DNA from: UBA4207 sp964352405
Lineage (GTDB): Bacteria > Bdellovibrionota > Bacteriovoracia > Bacteriovoracales > Bacteriovoracaceae
Assembly (NCBI GenBank): GCA_964352405.1
Contig: CAYGRY010000029.1
Span: 1-31,643, forward strand
Length of the DNA stretch: 31,643 nt
Reading direction: 5' to 3'
The position numbers and the translations under genes are program-made. The notes under the pieces are model-generated. The model saw only the letters and a program-made list of their open reading frames with translations. It had not been told where the DNA came from and did not search any database. Shown here piece after piece: positions 6,951 through 15,465 of this stretch. Within the stretch, counting starts at the first letter, position 1; each line of letters begins with the position of its first letter.

Positions 6951-9053
6951 ATGAAGCAACTCACTTACCTATCATTTGCGGCACTATTGATCGCAGGAAC
7001 ACTTGGCGTAGAACAAGTTCACGCTCAATCAGGTCGTCGCTATAATGGCCCTCGCGTTGACTATGATTTTCAAAACTCGCCTCCAGGACGTTTTTCAAAC
7101 TGTGAAGCCTTTGAAAGAAACAATCAACCTACTCATTTAAAAGTTTGTCAGTTTGCTTTTGCGGAAGCAAGACGTATGGCCGATGTTTTTGCCGGTCAAG
7201 AAGGAAGAATTGAAGGTTACCATCGTGGCTATGCTTGGGGTTTAAACCAAGGTATCGATAAGAATATAGCGAACATTGGTGAAATGAGACGTGGAGCGAG
7301 TGAGCTTAGATTTTATGAACATAAATTATCTGTAGCTGATGAAATCGGAACTGATAAGGCCGAAAAAGATGCGACACCACTAGCGGCCCAAGAAGTCAGA
7401 AACCGTTTTAATGGAGCTGTTGATTCAGGCTCAGTTCCAAATGATCGCTTTCAAGTTCCTCAATCATTTTATGAAGGTGAAAGAAATGCCTTCGAAAGAT
7501 TTGTAGGAAAAGTACCAACAGTTCAAGAAGTGATTAGAAGAGATCGTTATAATGGTCAACTTATTGTCTATAGAGATTTTGACCGCACCTATAGAGACAC
7601 TCCAGCCGTAAGAAGACGTATCGTCGATATGTATAGTAACGATGGAGTCTACCGTCCGGTCTTTAATCGTTATGATACTCCAGATGAAATTATGCGCTTA
7701 TGGCTTAATCGCCGTATTGATGCCTACACAAGATATGACCGCTTAAATCAAGGTGCTCCAACCAATGCTGACGGAACTTTGATTACAAACTTTCAAGACT
7801 TGTTTCAATCGATCTTTACAAAAGCTTATATGCATCAAGCTCGTTATAGCTTCTCAAGAAACTTTAACGAAGGCCTAGACCTTGGCTTTTGGCATGGTGA
7901 AGATACTGGCCTTGAAGTTGGAGCTGAAGTAGCGCGTGCTCGTGGCCTTCAAGATGCCTTTGATCAAGAGTTTAGAGTTCGTTCGATCAATACTTATAAA
8001 GATCAGTTTCACAGAAGTTTTGCTGATAGTTTTCAAGCAACATTTGCGGACTATAGCAATAACTCTAAATTATCAATTGAGTTGCTTGAGTTAATTGGTG
8101 AAGACAGTGATGGCATTATTCAGCCAGGCGAAAAACTGAAGATGAAATTCAAAGTGGTTAATGCTGGTGGAAAAGGAAGCGATCTTAAAATTCAAGCGCA
8201 GGGTGATATCGTTAACGGATCATCAGAATCTAAATCAATTGCAGCGCTTAAATCAGGTGTCTTTACAACAGGTCTAATTGCAACAGTTGATCCTCGTCTT
8301 GGTAACAGAGCAAGAGCGAATATCATTCTCAACGTAAACGGAATGACTGATAGTATCGGAACAAATGTATCGTTTCTTGTTCAAATGACAGCTCAATCTG
8401 CTAGCCTAAACGCACTTCGTGGGTCTGCCTTGATTAATGTTACTGCCGAAAACGTTGCAACTGTAACAACCCCAAGAGCAATCAAAGCAACAGTTAAGAT
8501 TAACGGAAAAACTTTTGAAGCAACAGGAACAACTCTTGAACCAGGTCAAACCCAAAAGCTAGTGATCGATGTTCAAGGCCTTGATCCTTATGCCTTAATC
8601 ACTTCAAATATTTCTGGTAACCTTGAACTTAAACTTGGTGATCAGCAAATTGAAGCCAGAAATATTAGACTACAATCTAATAATACGACTGCTGATTCAA
8701 TTGAGTACTTCGACCTACTGGCCAACTCTAAAGGTGTTGTACCTGCTGGAATTGGTGCTGGGACACAAACACAAAAAGTTTTAGAGTACGTCGCTTCAAT
8801 CAACGATATTGAAACAACTAGAAATAGTGGTCGTGGTGGAAGAAATATGTACAAAAAAGAAGCAAACTCAACAATTGTTGGGAAAATTAGAGACACAAAA
8901 GTTAAGCGTGAACAAACGCAAGAAGCTAAAGGTCATTATGCTAGACTTGGTAATGTTCTAATGAAGGCAAAAGATAAATTTAAGTCGTTCCTTGGAATAG
9001 CTCCAAAACGTAAGCATTACACTAAGATCGTTGAAGAGATCATTAATAACTAA
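6951..9053 (+). CDS. Large exported protein with glycine-ladder helices
   Basis: 700 residues with signal peptide MKQLTYLSFAALLIAGTLGVEQVHA; AGGAG lies 5 bases before the ATG. The N-terminal half (30-370) is helical and rich in Arg and Tyr. Gly recurs every fourth residue at 85, 89, 93, 97, 101 and again at 308, 312, 316, 320, 324; Phe recurs every fourth at 353, 357, 361, 365. Residues about 374-580 look like two Ig-like beta domains; LLELIGEDSDGIIQPGEKL resembles the opening strands of CARDB-type modules. The last 120 residues are basic and contain GRGGRNMYKKE. No named family recognised; probably a periplasmic or surface structural protein. Single gene with its own terminator. Confidence 0.85.
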   Translation: MKQLTYLSFAALLIAGTLGVEQVHAQSGRRYNGPRVDYDFQNSPPGRFSNCEAFERNNQPTHLKVCQFAFAEARRMADVFAGQEGRIEGYHRGYAWGLNQGIDKNIANIGEMRRGASELRFYEHKLSVADEIGTDKAEKDATPLAAQEVRNRFNGAVDSGSVPNDRFQVPQSFYEGERNAFERFVGKVPTVQEVIRRDRYNGQLIVYRDFDRTYRDTPAVRRRIVDMYSNDGVYRPVFNRYDTPDEIMRLWLNRRIDAYTRYDRLNQGAPTNADGTLITNFQDLFQSIFTKAYMHQARYSFSRNFNEGLDLGFWHGEDTGLEVGAEVARARGLQDAFDQEFRVRSINTYKDQFHRSFADSFQATFADYSNNSKLSIELLELIGEDSDGIIQPGEKLKMKFKVVNAGGKGSDLKIQAQGDIVNGSSESKSIAALKSGVFTTGLIATVDPRLGNRARANIILNVNGMTDSIGTNVSFLVQMTAQSASLNALRGSALINVTAENVATVTTPRAIKATVKINGKTFEATGTTLEPGQTQKLVIDVQGLDPYALITSNISGNLELKLGDQQIEARNIRLQSNNTTADSIEYFDLLANSKGVVPAGIGAGTQTQKVLEYVASINDIETTRNSGRGGRNMYKKEANSTIVGKIRDTKVKREQTQEAKGHYARLGNVLMKAKDKFKSFLGIAPKRKHYTKIVEEIINN

Positions 9054-9062
9054 AAAGCTTTT

Positions 9063-9089
9063 AAGCCCTCCTTCTTGGAGGGCTTTTTC
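9063..9089 (+). terminator. Intrinsic terminator
   Basis: Stem AAGCCCTCC (9063-9071) and GGAGGGCTT (9077-9085), loop TTCTT, followed by TTTCTT. It starts 10 bases after the stop of the 700-residue gene. Confidence 0.9.
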
Positions 9090-9156
9090 TTGACCAATCT
9101 GCACGGTAAACCTCGCGTCATGGCTAAGCTAGAAATTCTCCTTTAAACTTAGCTCC

Positions 9157-10140
9157 ATGAATAAAAATCACTCTCTTGCAAAACTCAATAATGAATTAAG
9201 CTCCCTCACATCTACGGCAATTGGTCGAAGAGCTTTCTTATCATCTTTGCCAGTCTTATTGGCGGCATGTTCAAGTGTTCCAAAAACTCGAATGAGAGAG
9301 GGAGACAATAGTGGCCAGCAAGCTGCTTTGACACCACAAGAAGAAAGAAAAATGGCTGATGAGTACGGGCCACAAATGGAGAAAGAGTATCCTCCTCTTC
9401 GCGATCAATACTCACAAACGTATATTTCAGAGCTTGGAGATAAAATTGTTAGGGCCAATAATTTAGGTGGAAAGCCTTACGATTATCGATTCACCCTAGT
9501 TGATGCCAAAATGATTAATGCTTTTGCCCTTCCGGCCGGAGCAGTTTATATCACTAAACCACTTCTTCTCATGGCCGAAAATGAAGCTGAACTTGCTGGT
9601 GTTATCGGTCATGAAATTGGTCATATTAAAGCGAGACATACGGCGGAAAGAATCCAAAAAGAAAAAAGTGAGAAAACTAAGACTATCTTATTAGGACTGG
9701 GCGGAGCACTTCTTGGTGGAGCTGCAGGAATTGGATTGGCCAAGGCCATTTGTAAAAAAGAAGACAAAGAATGTCTAAAGCGTGTCGCACTCTATGGAGC
9801 AGCCGCCGGTGCAGCTGGTGGTCTTTTAATTCAAAAATTTGCCTTCATGGCGCATTCAAGAGAAGACGAAATGGAAGCCGATCGTATTGGATTTAGAACA
9901 TCCGTCGCTGCTGGCTATCATCCACTTTACGTCGGTAATTTCTATGAAAAGCTGTTAGCAATGGAGCAGCAGTATCAAAAGAAACAGGATAAGTTTAGCG
10001 CAAAATTTACTGATGCTATGAGCACTCACCCACCTAGTATACAACGTGTGAATCAAATGAAAGAATTAGCCTCACAAGTTTCTAATCAAGGTGATATTAG
10101 CTCTGCTGATTTTAATAGAATTAAACAAAGACTAAGTTAA
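9157..10140 (+). CDS. M48 family metalloprotease, Tat-type lipoprotein
   Basis: 327 residues. The N-terminus carries GRRAFLSSLPVLLAAC (23-38): a twin-arginine motif followed by a short hydrophobic stretch and a lipobox ending at Cys38, so it is probably exported folded by Tat and lipidated. The zinc site is H152-E-I-G-H156, with the third ligand in SREDEMEAD (probably Glu238). A Gly/Ala-rich hydrophobic segment at 177-227 lies between them, as in BepA/LoiP-type M48 proteases that work on outer-membrane protein quality control. Ends with the family's STHPPSIQRVNQM. No Shine-Dalgarno is evident. Followed by a DoxX gene after 13 bases. Confidence 0.92.
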   Translation: MNKNHSLAKLNNELSSLTSTAIGRRAFLSSLPVLLAACSSVPKTRMREGDNSGQQAALTPQEERKMADEYGPQMEKEYPPLRDQYSQTYISELGDKIVRANNLGGKPYDYRFTLVDAKMINAFALPAGAVYITKPLLLMAENEAELAGVIGHEIGHIKARHTAERIQKEKSEKTKTILLGLGGALLGGAAGIGLAKAICKKEDKECLKRVALYGAAAGAAGGLLIQKFAFMAHSREDEMEADRIGFRTSVAAGYHPLYVGNFYEKLLAMEQQYQKKQDKFSAKFTDAMSTHPPSIQRVNQMKELASQVSNQGDISSADFNRIKQRLS

Positions 10141-10153
10141 CAAAGGGATCAAG

Positions 10154-10534
10154 ATGAATTCAAATGTTGGATTATTAATTTTAAGAGTTTCTACCGGACT
10201 CATCATGCTTTTTTCTCATGGCTGGGGAAAACTCATTAATTTTTCAACAATAGCTCCTGCATTTGCTGATCCTATTGGAGTTGGACCAAATATCAGTTTA
10301 GCACTAGCTGTTTTTGCAGAAGTCTTTTGTTCTGTTGCTGTTATTATTGGCTTAAAAACAAGATGGGCCATTGTTCCTCTTGTAATCACCATGATTGTTG
10401 CCGTTGGCATCGTTCATGGATCTGACCCTTGGGCGAAAAAAGAACTTGGAATGATGTTCATGGTTTCATTTCTAACTCTGTTTTTCACAGGAGCTGGAAA
10501 GTACTCTGTCGACGGAATTATGGGAAAAAGCTAA
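10154..10534 (+). CDS. DoxX family membrane protein
   Basis: 126 residues with four hydrophobic segments, the usual DoxX size. Typical text: the first helix LLILRVSTGLIMLFSHGWGKL, then FAEVFCSVAVIIGLKTRWA and the closing FFTGAGKYSVDG. DoxX proteins are small quinone- or redox-associated inner-membrane proteins of mostly unsettled function. AAGGGA lies 6 bases before the ATG and the gene starts 13 bases after the M48 protease gene, so the two are very likely co-transcribed. Confidence 0.9.
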   Translation: MNSNVGLLILRVSTGLIMLFSHGWGKLINFSTIAPAFADPIGVGPNISLALAVFAEVFCSVAVIIGLKTRWAIVPLVITMIVAVGIVHGSDPWAKKELGMMFMVSFLTLFFTGAGKYSVDGIMGKS

Positions 10535-10542
10535 GAGTTAAT

Positions 10543-10566
10543 TTAGCGCGAAGAGATTCGCGCTAA
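10543..10566. terminator. Convergent hairpin covering a stop codon
   Basis: A perfect 10-bp stem, TTAGCGCGAA (10543-10552) and TTCGCGCTAA (10557-10566) with loop GAGA, lies between doxX and the convergent glycosyltransferase gene and includes the latter's stop at 10563-10565. There is no T-tract on either strand, so its efficiency as an intrinsic terminator is doubtful; it may protect 3' ends instead. Confidence 0.5.
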
Positions 10567-11684
10567 TCTATATAAAGTTTCATCAATTCTTTAGTTGTAT
10601 TGGATCGGTGAAACTTTTCTACGTGTTTTCGACCTTCATGAATCAAGTTCCTTCTTAAACTCTCATCTCCAACAACTTTATCGATAGCATCAGCAAGATC
10701 CTCATGGTGATGGGGATTGATATAAAGCGCACCTTCTCCGGCAGTTTCAGGAAAACATGAGCCTTCTGATGTAATCACAGGAATTTCGCTAAATTGTGCT
10801 TCAATAATGGGGATACCAAAACCTTCATAAAATGATGGAAAAGCAAATAGAGTCGCTGATTGGTAAACAGCTGGTAACTCAGAAGACTGAATATTTGATC
10901 TAATAAGAACTCTACTCGTTAGCTTTAAAGCATCAATGGTATTGATAAGTTCTTTTTTATTTTTTGTACTTCCGTCTCCTACAATGACGAGGGGAAGATC
11001 TGTCTTTGCATGGGCCAAAGCTCTAACCAGTCCAAGAACATTTTTTCTTTGTTCAATCGCACCAACGAATAAAATATAGTTTTGGGGCAAGTCATAAATA
11101 TTGCGCACTTCTTCTAAGCGTTTTTCTTCAAGTTTTTTATAGAAACGATGATGGCAGCTTTGATATTTAACGACGACTTTATCAGGGTTAATATTATAAT
11201 GCTCAAGAATATCCGATTTAGTCTGTTCACAAATCGCAACGACTGTATCAGCGACTTGGCAAGCATGACGAAACTTATTGTCGTAAATTTTTCGATCAAT
11301 CCAAGGGAAATATTCTGGAAACTTTAAATAGATAAGATCGTGGATAGTTACAATTTTTTTGATATCTAACTTTTCAATACCTTTTGGTAATTCATGCGAA
11401 AGACCATGGTAAATATCAAGCCCACTAGATTTTAGATCATTAGTTATCAAAAAGGATCGCCATAGAGATTGCATCGACTTTGCAACTCCATTGGGCTCAT
11501 GGGTGATAAATTGTGAATGTTTTTTTGACCAATCAAGTGCTCTAGGATCAGTAATTGTAGGGCTATAAAGATGGTATTCGTGCTCAGGATAGATCTTTCC
11601 TAATCCCTCTAATAGATTACGTCCATAATTTCCTAGACCTCTAAAATTATGAAAAACTCTTTTTGCATCAAATCCAATTTTCAA
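10563..11684 (-). CDS. GT4 family glycosyltransferase
   Basis: 373 residues, the normal length for a GT-B fold GT4 enzyme. N-domain: MKIGFDAKRVF..GLGNYGRNLL donor/acceptor loop and IVTIHDLIYLKFPEYF. C-domain: YILFVGAIEQRKNVLGLVRA, LVIVGDG, and the E-x7-E signature in FPSFYEGFGIPIIEAQ, with TSEGSCFPETAGEGALY binding the nucleotide-sugar. It resembles mannosyl- or rhamnosyl-transferases of surface polysaccharide synthesis; the sugar is not predictable. The start codon is TTG at 11684, supported by GGAG 6 bases upstream. Lies downstream of the lytic transglycosylase gene with a palindrome between them. Confidence 0.92.
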   Translation of the reverse strand: MKIGFDAKRVFHNFRGLGNYGRNLLEGLGKIYPEHEYHLYSPTITDPRALDWSKKHSQFITHEPNGVAKSMQSLWRSFLITNDLKSSGLDIYHGLSHELPKGIEKLDIKKIVTIHDLIYLKFPEYFPWIDRKIYDNKFRHACQVADTVVAICEQTKSDILEHYNINPDKVVVKYQSCHHRFYKKLEEKRLEEVRNIYDLPQNYILFVGAIEQRKNVLGLVRALAHAKTDLPLVIVGDGSTKNKKELINTIDALKLTSRVLIRSNIQSSELPAVYQSATLFAFPSFYEGFGIPIIEAQFSEIPVITSEGSCFPETAGEGALYINPHHHEDLADAIDKVVGDESLRRNLIHEGRKHVEKFHRSNTTKELMKLYID

Positions 11685-11698
11685 GACTTTCTCCGAAA

Positions 11699-11724
11699 AT
11701 AATATCTTACAGCGAAGATATTAT
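11699..11724. repeat. AT-rich 10-bp inverted repeat between mltD and GT4 gene
   Basis: ATAATATCTT (11699-11708) and AAGATATTAT (11715-11724) are perfect inverted copies separated by six bases. On the minus strand the hairpin follows the transglycosylase stop by 12 bases and is followed by TTTTC and then the GGAG of the next gene. It could be a weak terminator/attenuator or an operator for a dimeric regulator. Confidence 0.6.
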
Positions 11725-11736
11725 CACGTCATCACC

Positions 11737-13224
11737 TCATCCTTCAGTTGGAATATTTAATTTTTGATTCGCATAAATAATATTATTAGATAGACCGTTC
11801 TTTCTGCGAATGTCGTCAACTGATACATTAAAGCGTTGTGCAATTTTGCTTAAATTATCTCCACTTCTCACTCGATAAGTCACAATGCTAGAACCTGGTA
11901 TATCAAGCTTTTGTCCAGGAAAAATTCTTGATCCTCTCATCTTGTTCGATCTTTTGATATCAACAATTTGCACGCCATATTTTTTAGCAATGATTGAGAG
12001 GTTTTCACCTTTAGAAACTCTATGAGTTTTTGTTTGATGTGTTGATGATACTGCTACAGTACTTGAACCTGGAAGGGCTAAGCGCTGACCGATATAGATT
12101 CGTGAACTTCTCAAATTATTGATGCGCTTAAGAGTTGAGAGACCAATACCGTATTTTCTAGCAATGACACTTAGATTTTCACCGCGGCGAACTTTATGGC
12201 TTGAACTACTACTCGCTATAGCTCTTGGGGCTCTTATTTTTGGTAGATCAACGGAAGCAATTTTCTGTGCTTGCCCCTTAGGAACAAGTAAACCATAGGC
12301 TCCCCTAACTCTAATATGATCTCCCTTAATATCCGGATTCATCTCTTTTAAAGTCGAAATTGAAACTGAAGAAAGTTTTGAAAGAGTTGTTAAAGAGAAT
12401 GATTCATTAACTTCAACAAGAGCTGCCGATCCATAGACAGAGTCTTTAGAATTGTGGAAAAAACCAAAGCGCTCTTCGTTTTGAACCAATTGTCTTGCTG
12501 CTGCAACTTTTGGCACATAATAGGCCGTTTCTTTTGGAATCATTTTCTTAGAAACTAAAACTTTATAACTTCTCGTTCTACCCTTTCTAATAGCACGTAT
12601 GATTCGATACTCGCCTGCATTGTAGGCAGCCATCGCAAGTTCCCAAGATCCGAAGATATTATACAGATCACTAAAGTATCTAGCGGCAGCATGTGTTGAT
12701 TTATAAATATTCCATCTTTCATCAACCTGAGAATCAACTCTAAGGCCATAATGTCTTGCTGTTTTAGGCATGAACTGCCATGGCCCTGCTGCTCCAGCAG
12801 AGCTTTTAATTTTTGTGTTGTAACCAGATTCAATCAAACCGACATAAAACAAGTCTGTTGGTAAGCCGTGCTCTTTTAAAATATGAAAAACAAGTTGTTT
12901 AAACTTATGACCATTTTTAAGATGACGAGAGAATCTCTCGTGATCTTTTTTAGTAAAGTAATTAAGCCAAAAATCGTAGTGTTTCTTTGAATAATCAAGG
13001 GCGATATTATCATCTGAAATATTATCATTATCGACGTAAACGTCTTTTGTGCCTTCGACTTCAAAAGCTTCACTTTCAGCTTGATTTTCATAGTCATTAA
13101 TATTCGAATCAACTATTTCAATATCGGTTGTGACATCAGACTGTGCTTGTGAACGAAACTGTGAAATCGAGCTACAAGAGCTTAAAACGAGTGCAAGAGG
13201 CAAGATCAGTACAAGATTAGTCAC
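11737..13224 (-). CDS. mltD: MltD-like LysM lytic transglycosylase lipoprotein
   Basis: About 495 residues. It cleaves peptidoglycan glycan strands to 1,6-anhydromuramyl products in the periplasm. GTG at 13224 is chosen: GGAG lies 6 bases upstream and the signal MTNLVLILPLALVLSSC with lipobox starts there; a TTG 12 bases earlier lacks this spacing. An acidic linker (30-80) precedes the SLT domain, with catalytic Glu in IESGYN (about residue 132), SSAGAAGPWQFMPKTA and AMAAYNAGEYRI. Three LysM modules follow at about 343-385, 401-443 and 450-492 for glycan binding. A weaker LysM-like stretch (VNESFSLTTLSKLSSVSISTL) lies at about 271-315. Confidence 0.93.
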   Translation of the reverse strand: MTNLVLILPLALVLSSCSSISQFRSQAQSDVTTDIEIVDSNINDYENQAESEAFEVEGTKDVYVDNDNISDDNIALDYSKKHYDFWLNYFTKKDHERFSRHLKNGHKFKQLVFHILKEHGLPTDLFYVGLIESGYNTKIKSSAGAAGPWQFMPKTARHYGLRVDSQVDERWNIYKSTHAAARYFSDLYNIFGSWELAMAAYNAGEYRIIRAIRKGRTRSYKVLVSKKMIPKETAYYVPKVAAARQLVQNEERFGFFHNSKDSVYGSAALVEVNESFSLTTLSKLSSVSISTLKEMNPDIKGDHIRVRGAYGLLVPKGQAQKIASVDLPKIRAPRAIASSSSSHKVRRGENLSVIARKYGIGLSTLKRINNLRSSRIYIGQRLALPGSSTVAVSSTHQTKTHRVSKGENLSIIAKKYGVQIVDIKRSNKMRGSRIFPGQKLDIPGSSIVTYRVRSGDNLSKIAQRFNVSVDDIRRKNGLSNNIIYANQKLNIPTEG

Positions 13225-13299
13225 ATGAGGCTCCAAAATTAACAGACACTTAGTCTATTTTAGAGACTTCTCAATCATGACGCCAGCTCACTACTAAAC

Positions 13300-13315
13300 G
13301 GCAACTATTTCGCCA
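13300..13315 (-). promoter_or_regulatory. Possible sigma-54 promoter for mltD
   Basis: The minus strand reads TGGCGAAATAGTTGCC, with GG (13314-13313) and GC (13302-13301) exactly 10 bases apart as required for -24/-12 elements. TGGC and TTGC match the consensus; the bases next to them do not. The predicted start would give a leader of about 65 bases before GTG 13224. Confidence 0.35.
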
Positions 13316-13346
13316 TGTTGCATAGAAAAATATGTACGATTTTTAA

Positions 13347-14072
13347 TTAGAATCCAGGATCAATTTTACCGCTTACAACTACTCTTCCACCGATCTTCAT
13401 ATCAGCAGATGGAACAGAGTCAACAACAACTCTAGTTCTTAAGATAAAGCGTCTACCTTTCCTTAATAGATCTTTCCAGTTTGCTTCATAGACCTGTAAG
13501 TCCATACAACGAGTCAAACAGCGAAGAGTATGTTGGTCTCTATCAAAAGATAAAATGAGTTGCCCTTTGACTATTTTTTGTTCGGCGTTTTCATTTACAA
13601 AAGCAATGGCTTCTTCAGTCGTTACGTTTTCATGACCAAATGTTTGATCTTTTGCTTCAAGATAAACCTCAATTCTTCTGAAAAAATGTAGTGAGATTTC
13701 TTCGTTATTCGCCATCGCATTGAGTTTAATGGCCTTAACACTTAATTCCCTTAAGGCGCCTAGGTTCGCTCCTTCAAGCTCAGGAAATTCAAAAACAACG
13801 GGATCAACTGGAACATCTTTGCCATCTTCTTCATGGAGGGTCATATCAGCCAGTGATGAAGCGATATTACTAAAAATCGGGCCTACTAAAGAGACCGAAT
13901 TTACCTGCTGAGTGATGTCTGGGATATCAATAGAAGAGATGGGAATAACCAGTTCAAGCTCTGTACCGGCCAAAGGTGCTGGCTCTACCAATGGTATCAG
14001 GCTCTCCTTGGCACTACAGGCGACAAGACAAAATAAGGCCATAAAATGGAGATAAAATCGAACTTTATTCAT
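13347..14072 (-). CDS. Lipoprotein of unknown function
   Basis: 241 residues. The N-terminus MNKVRFYLHFMALFCLVAC has a lipoprotein signal with lipobox LVAC (Cys19). The rest is beta-rich, with ELELVIPISSIDIPDITQ early, an acidic middle, HFFRRIEVYLEAKDQ, and CLTRCMDLQVYEANWKDLL near residues 183-201, where two cysteines may pair. It ends DMKIGGRVVVSGKIDPGF. No family recognised. It lies 122 bases upstream of mltD on the same strand but has its own promoter and is divergent from the outer-membrane protein gene at 14221. Confidence 0.75.
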   Translation of the reverse strand: MNKVRFYLHFMALFCLVACSAKESLIPLVEPAPLAGTELELVIPISSIDIPDITQQVNSVSLVGPIFSNIASSLADMTLHEEDGKDVPVDPVVFEFPELEGANLGALRELSVKAIKLNAMANNEEISLHFFRRIEVYLEAKDQTFGHENVTTEEAIAFVNENAEQKIVKGQLILSFDRDQHTLRCLTRCMDLQVYEANWKDLLRKGRRFILRTRVVVDSVPSADMKIGGRVVVSGKIDPGF

Positions 14073-14078
14073 TGATGG

Positions 14079-14107
14079 AATATATACAATGAGACCAAGT
14101 AGCGCAA
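14079..14107 (-). promoter_or_regulatory. Sigma-70-type promoter, probably leaderless start
   Basis: On the minus strand TTGCGC (14107-14102), a 17-base spacer and TATATT (14084-14079). Only six bases, CCATCA, separate the -10 box from ATG 14072 and there is no Shine-Dalgarno, so transcription should begin at or next to the start codon. Confidence 0.55.
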
Positions 14108-14121
14108 TGCACCATATCCTT

Positions 14122-14151
14122 TTTACACATACAATATCAGGTACTTATATA
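14122..14151 (+). promoter_or_regulatory. Candidate promoter for the gene at 14221
   Basis: TTTACA (14122-14127), an 18-base spacer and TATATA (14146-14151). A second candidate, TTTACA (14163-14168), 17 bases, TTTAAA (14186-14191), lies closer to the gene, and TATACA (14207-14212) directly before the ATG could be a third -10 box. Which is used cannot be told from sequence. Confidence 0.4.
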
Positions 14152-14220
14152 TGCATGTCTTTTTTACACGCGGCGCGCAAACTTCTTTAAAAGCACGCTC
14201 GTTTTCTATACAATTGCGCC

Positions 14221-15465
14221 ATGCAGAAAACCTTCTTTAAATCTATAGCATTGGCTTTAAGTCTGACGGCCGTATCAAGTGTGGCATTTGGGGCTTATTA
14301 CTCAACACTTCCAGAGGGTGTTCGAGTTGCTGTTTTTCGCCAGGTTATGACCAGTACGATTGATGAGGAATTTAACAGTAATTCTAAGCCAATTGGTTTT
14401 GATGTTAACGTTAATCTCAATGCTGCCGCTCTAAGAGAGTCTAGTTCTATTTCTGAATATATCTTTTCTGAGTTACAAAATATTTCTCAATCAGCCTATG
14501 ACACATTTACGTTTGGTACTTATAAAATTGATGGACGCGCGGAAGTTAATGTCCAAGGTTATGCTTTTGGTTACGGCATCAACGATCGCATTACAACATA
14601 TATGAGTGTTCCGATTTACAACGCTAATGTCGTTATGGATATGCAAAGAACCGGATCTGATACGCAACAACAAGTTTTACAAATTCTCAATGGTACAAAC
14701 TCAAGCAATCAGTTTCAAACAACTTTTCAAGAGTTTTTATCTGGTCAAAATTTAGGTGTAACTGAAGGGCTTATTCAATCAGTGGTAACAAACCTCTACG
14801 GTTATAAGCCGCTAGGTTCTTGGCAAGCCAGAGGGCTTGGCGACGTTGATCTTATTACACTGATTCGTCTTACCGACTGGAAAGATGCAGGTCTGGCGGC
14901 AACTTATGGCATCACTTTTCCAACAGGAAGAATAGATGATCCCGATCTTTTACAAGACTTTGCCTTTGGTGATGGTCAAACAGATGTGTTTGCAGAGATC
15001 GGCGGCGGAGTAACAAAGGGTCAACTAGAGTTAGAATCTTCACTTAGATATACTTATCAGATTGCTTCAAATAAAGAGCTAAGAATTCCTGAAAGTGAGC
15101 AGTTTGTTCTATCAGATCGCAAAGGTACCTTTAGAGAAAAACTTGGTAATAAAATAGATTTTATGGCCGGCTCTGTTTGGAATTTTAATGATCAGTGGTC
15201 AATGCTAGGTCAGTACCTATTTAGTCACCTAGGTGAAGCGACATATGAATCTGAATATACAACAGCGAATAAAGTGCTAGCTAAAGATACTTCAGTTTTT
15301 GCTCATACAGCTCGTTTTGGTGTGAACTACAGTACTGTTGGACTCTATAACCGTGGAGCCTTTATGCTTCCACTTCAAGCAAGCCTTTCAGGACAATCGA
15401 TTTTTGCTGGAACTAACACTCCGACATACACTCGATTTGATTTTGAAGTAAGATTTTTCTTCTAA
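14221..15465 (+). CDS. Outer-membrane beta-barrel protein
   Basis: 414 residues with signal peptide MQKTFFKSIALALSLTAVSSVAFG. The chain alternates amphipathic strands and ends FDFEVRFFF, a C-terminal aromatic BAM signal typical of outer-membrane barrels. Phrases such as YAFGYGINDRITTYMSVPIYNA, GLGDVDLITLIRLTDWKDAGLAATYGITFPTGRIDDPD and FAEIGGGVTKGQLELESSLRYTYQ recall the transporter-like family described as 'MetA-pathway of phenol degradation'; the link is tentative. No Shine-Dalgarno before ATG. The stop shares a 4-base overlap with the convergent epimerase gene. Confidence 0.85.
   Translation: MQKTFFKSIALALSLTAVSSVAFGAYYSTLPEGVRVAVFRQVMTSTIDEEFNSNSKPIGFDVNVNLNAAALRESSSISEYIFSELQNISQSAYDTFTFGTYKIDGRAEVNVQGYAFGYGINDRITTYMSVPIYNANVVMDMQRTGSDTQQQVLQILNGTNSSNQFQTTFQEFLSGQNLGVTEGLIQSVVTNLYGYKPLGSWQARGLGDVDLITLIRLTDWKDAGLAATYGITFPTGRIDDPDLLQDFAFGDGQTDVFAEIGGGVTKGQLELESSLRYTYQIASNKELRIPESEQFVLSDRKGTFREKLGNKIDFMAGSVWNFNDQWSMLGQYLFSHLGEATYESEYTTANKVLAKDTSVFAHTARFGVNYSTVGLYNRGAFMLPLQASLSGQSIFAGTNTPTYTRFDFEVRFFF

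Noticed and set aside
10543..10566. Strong terminator between doxX and the glycosyltransferase gene
   Set aside because: The stem is perfect but neither strand has a T-tract, so it is listed only as a convergent hairpin.
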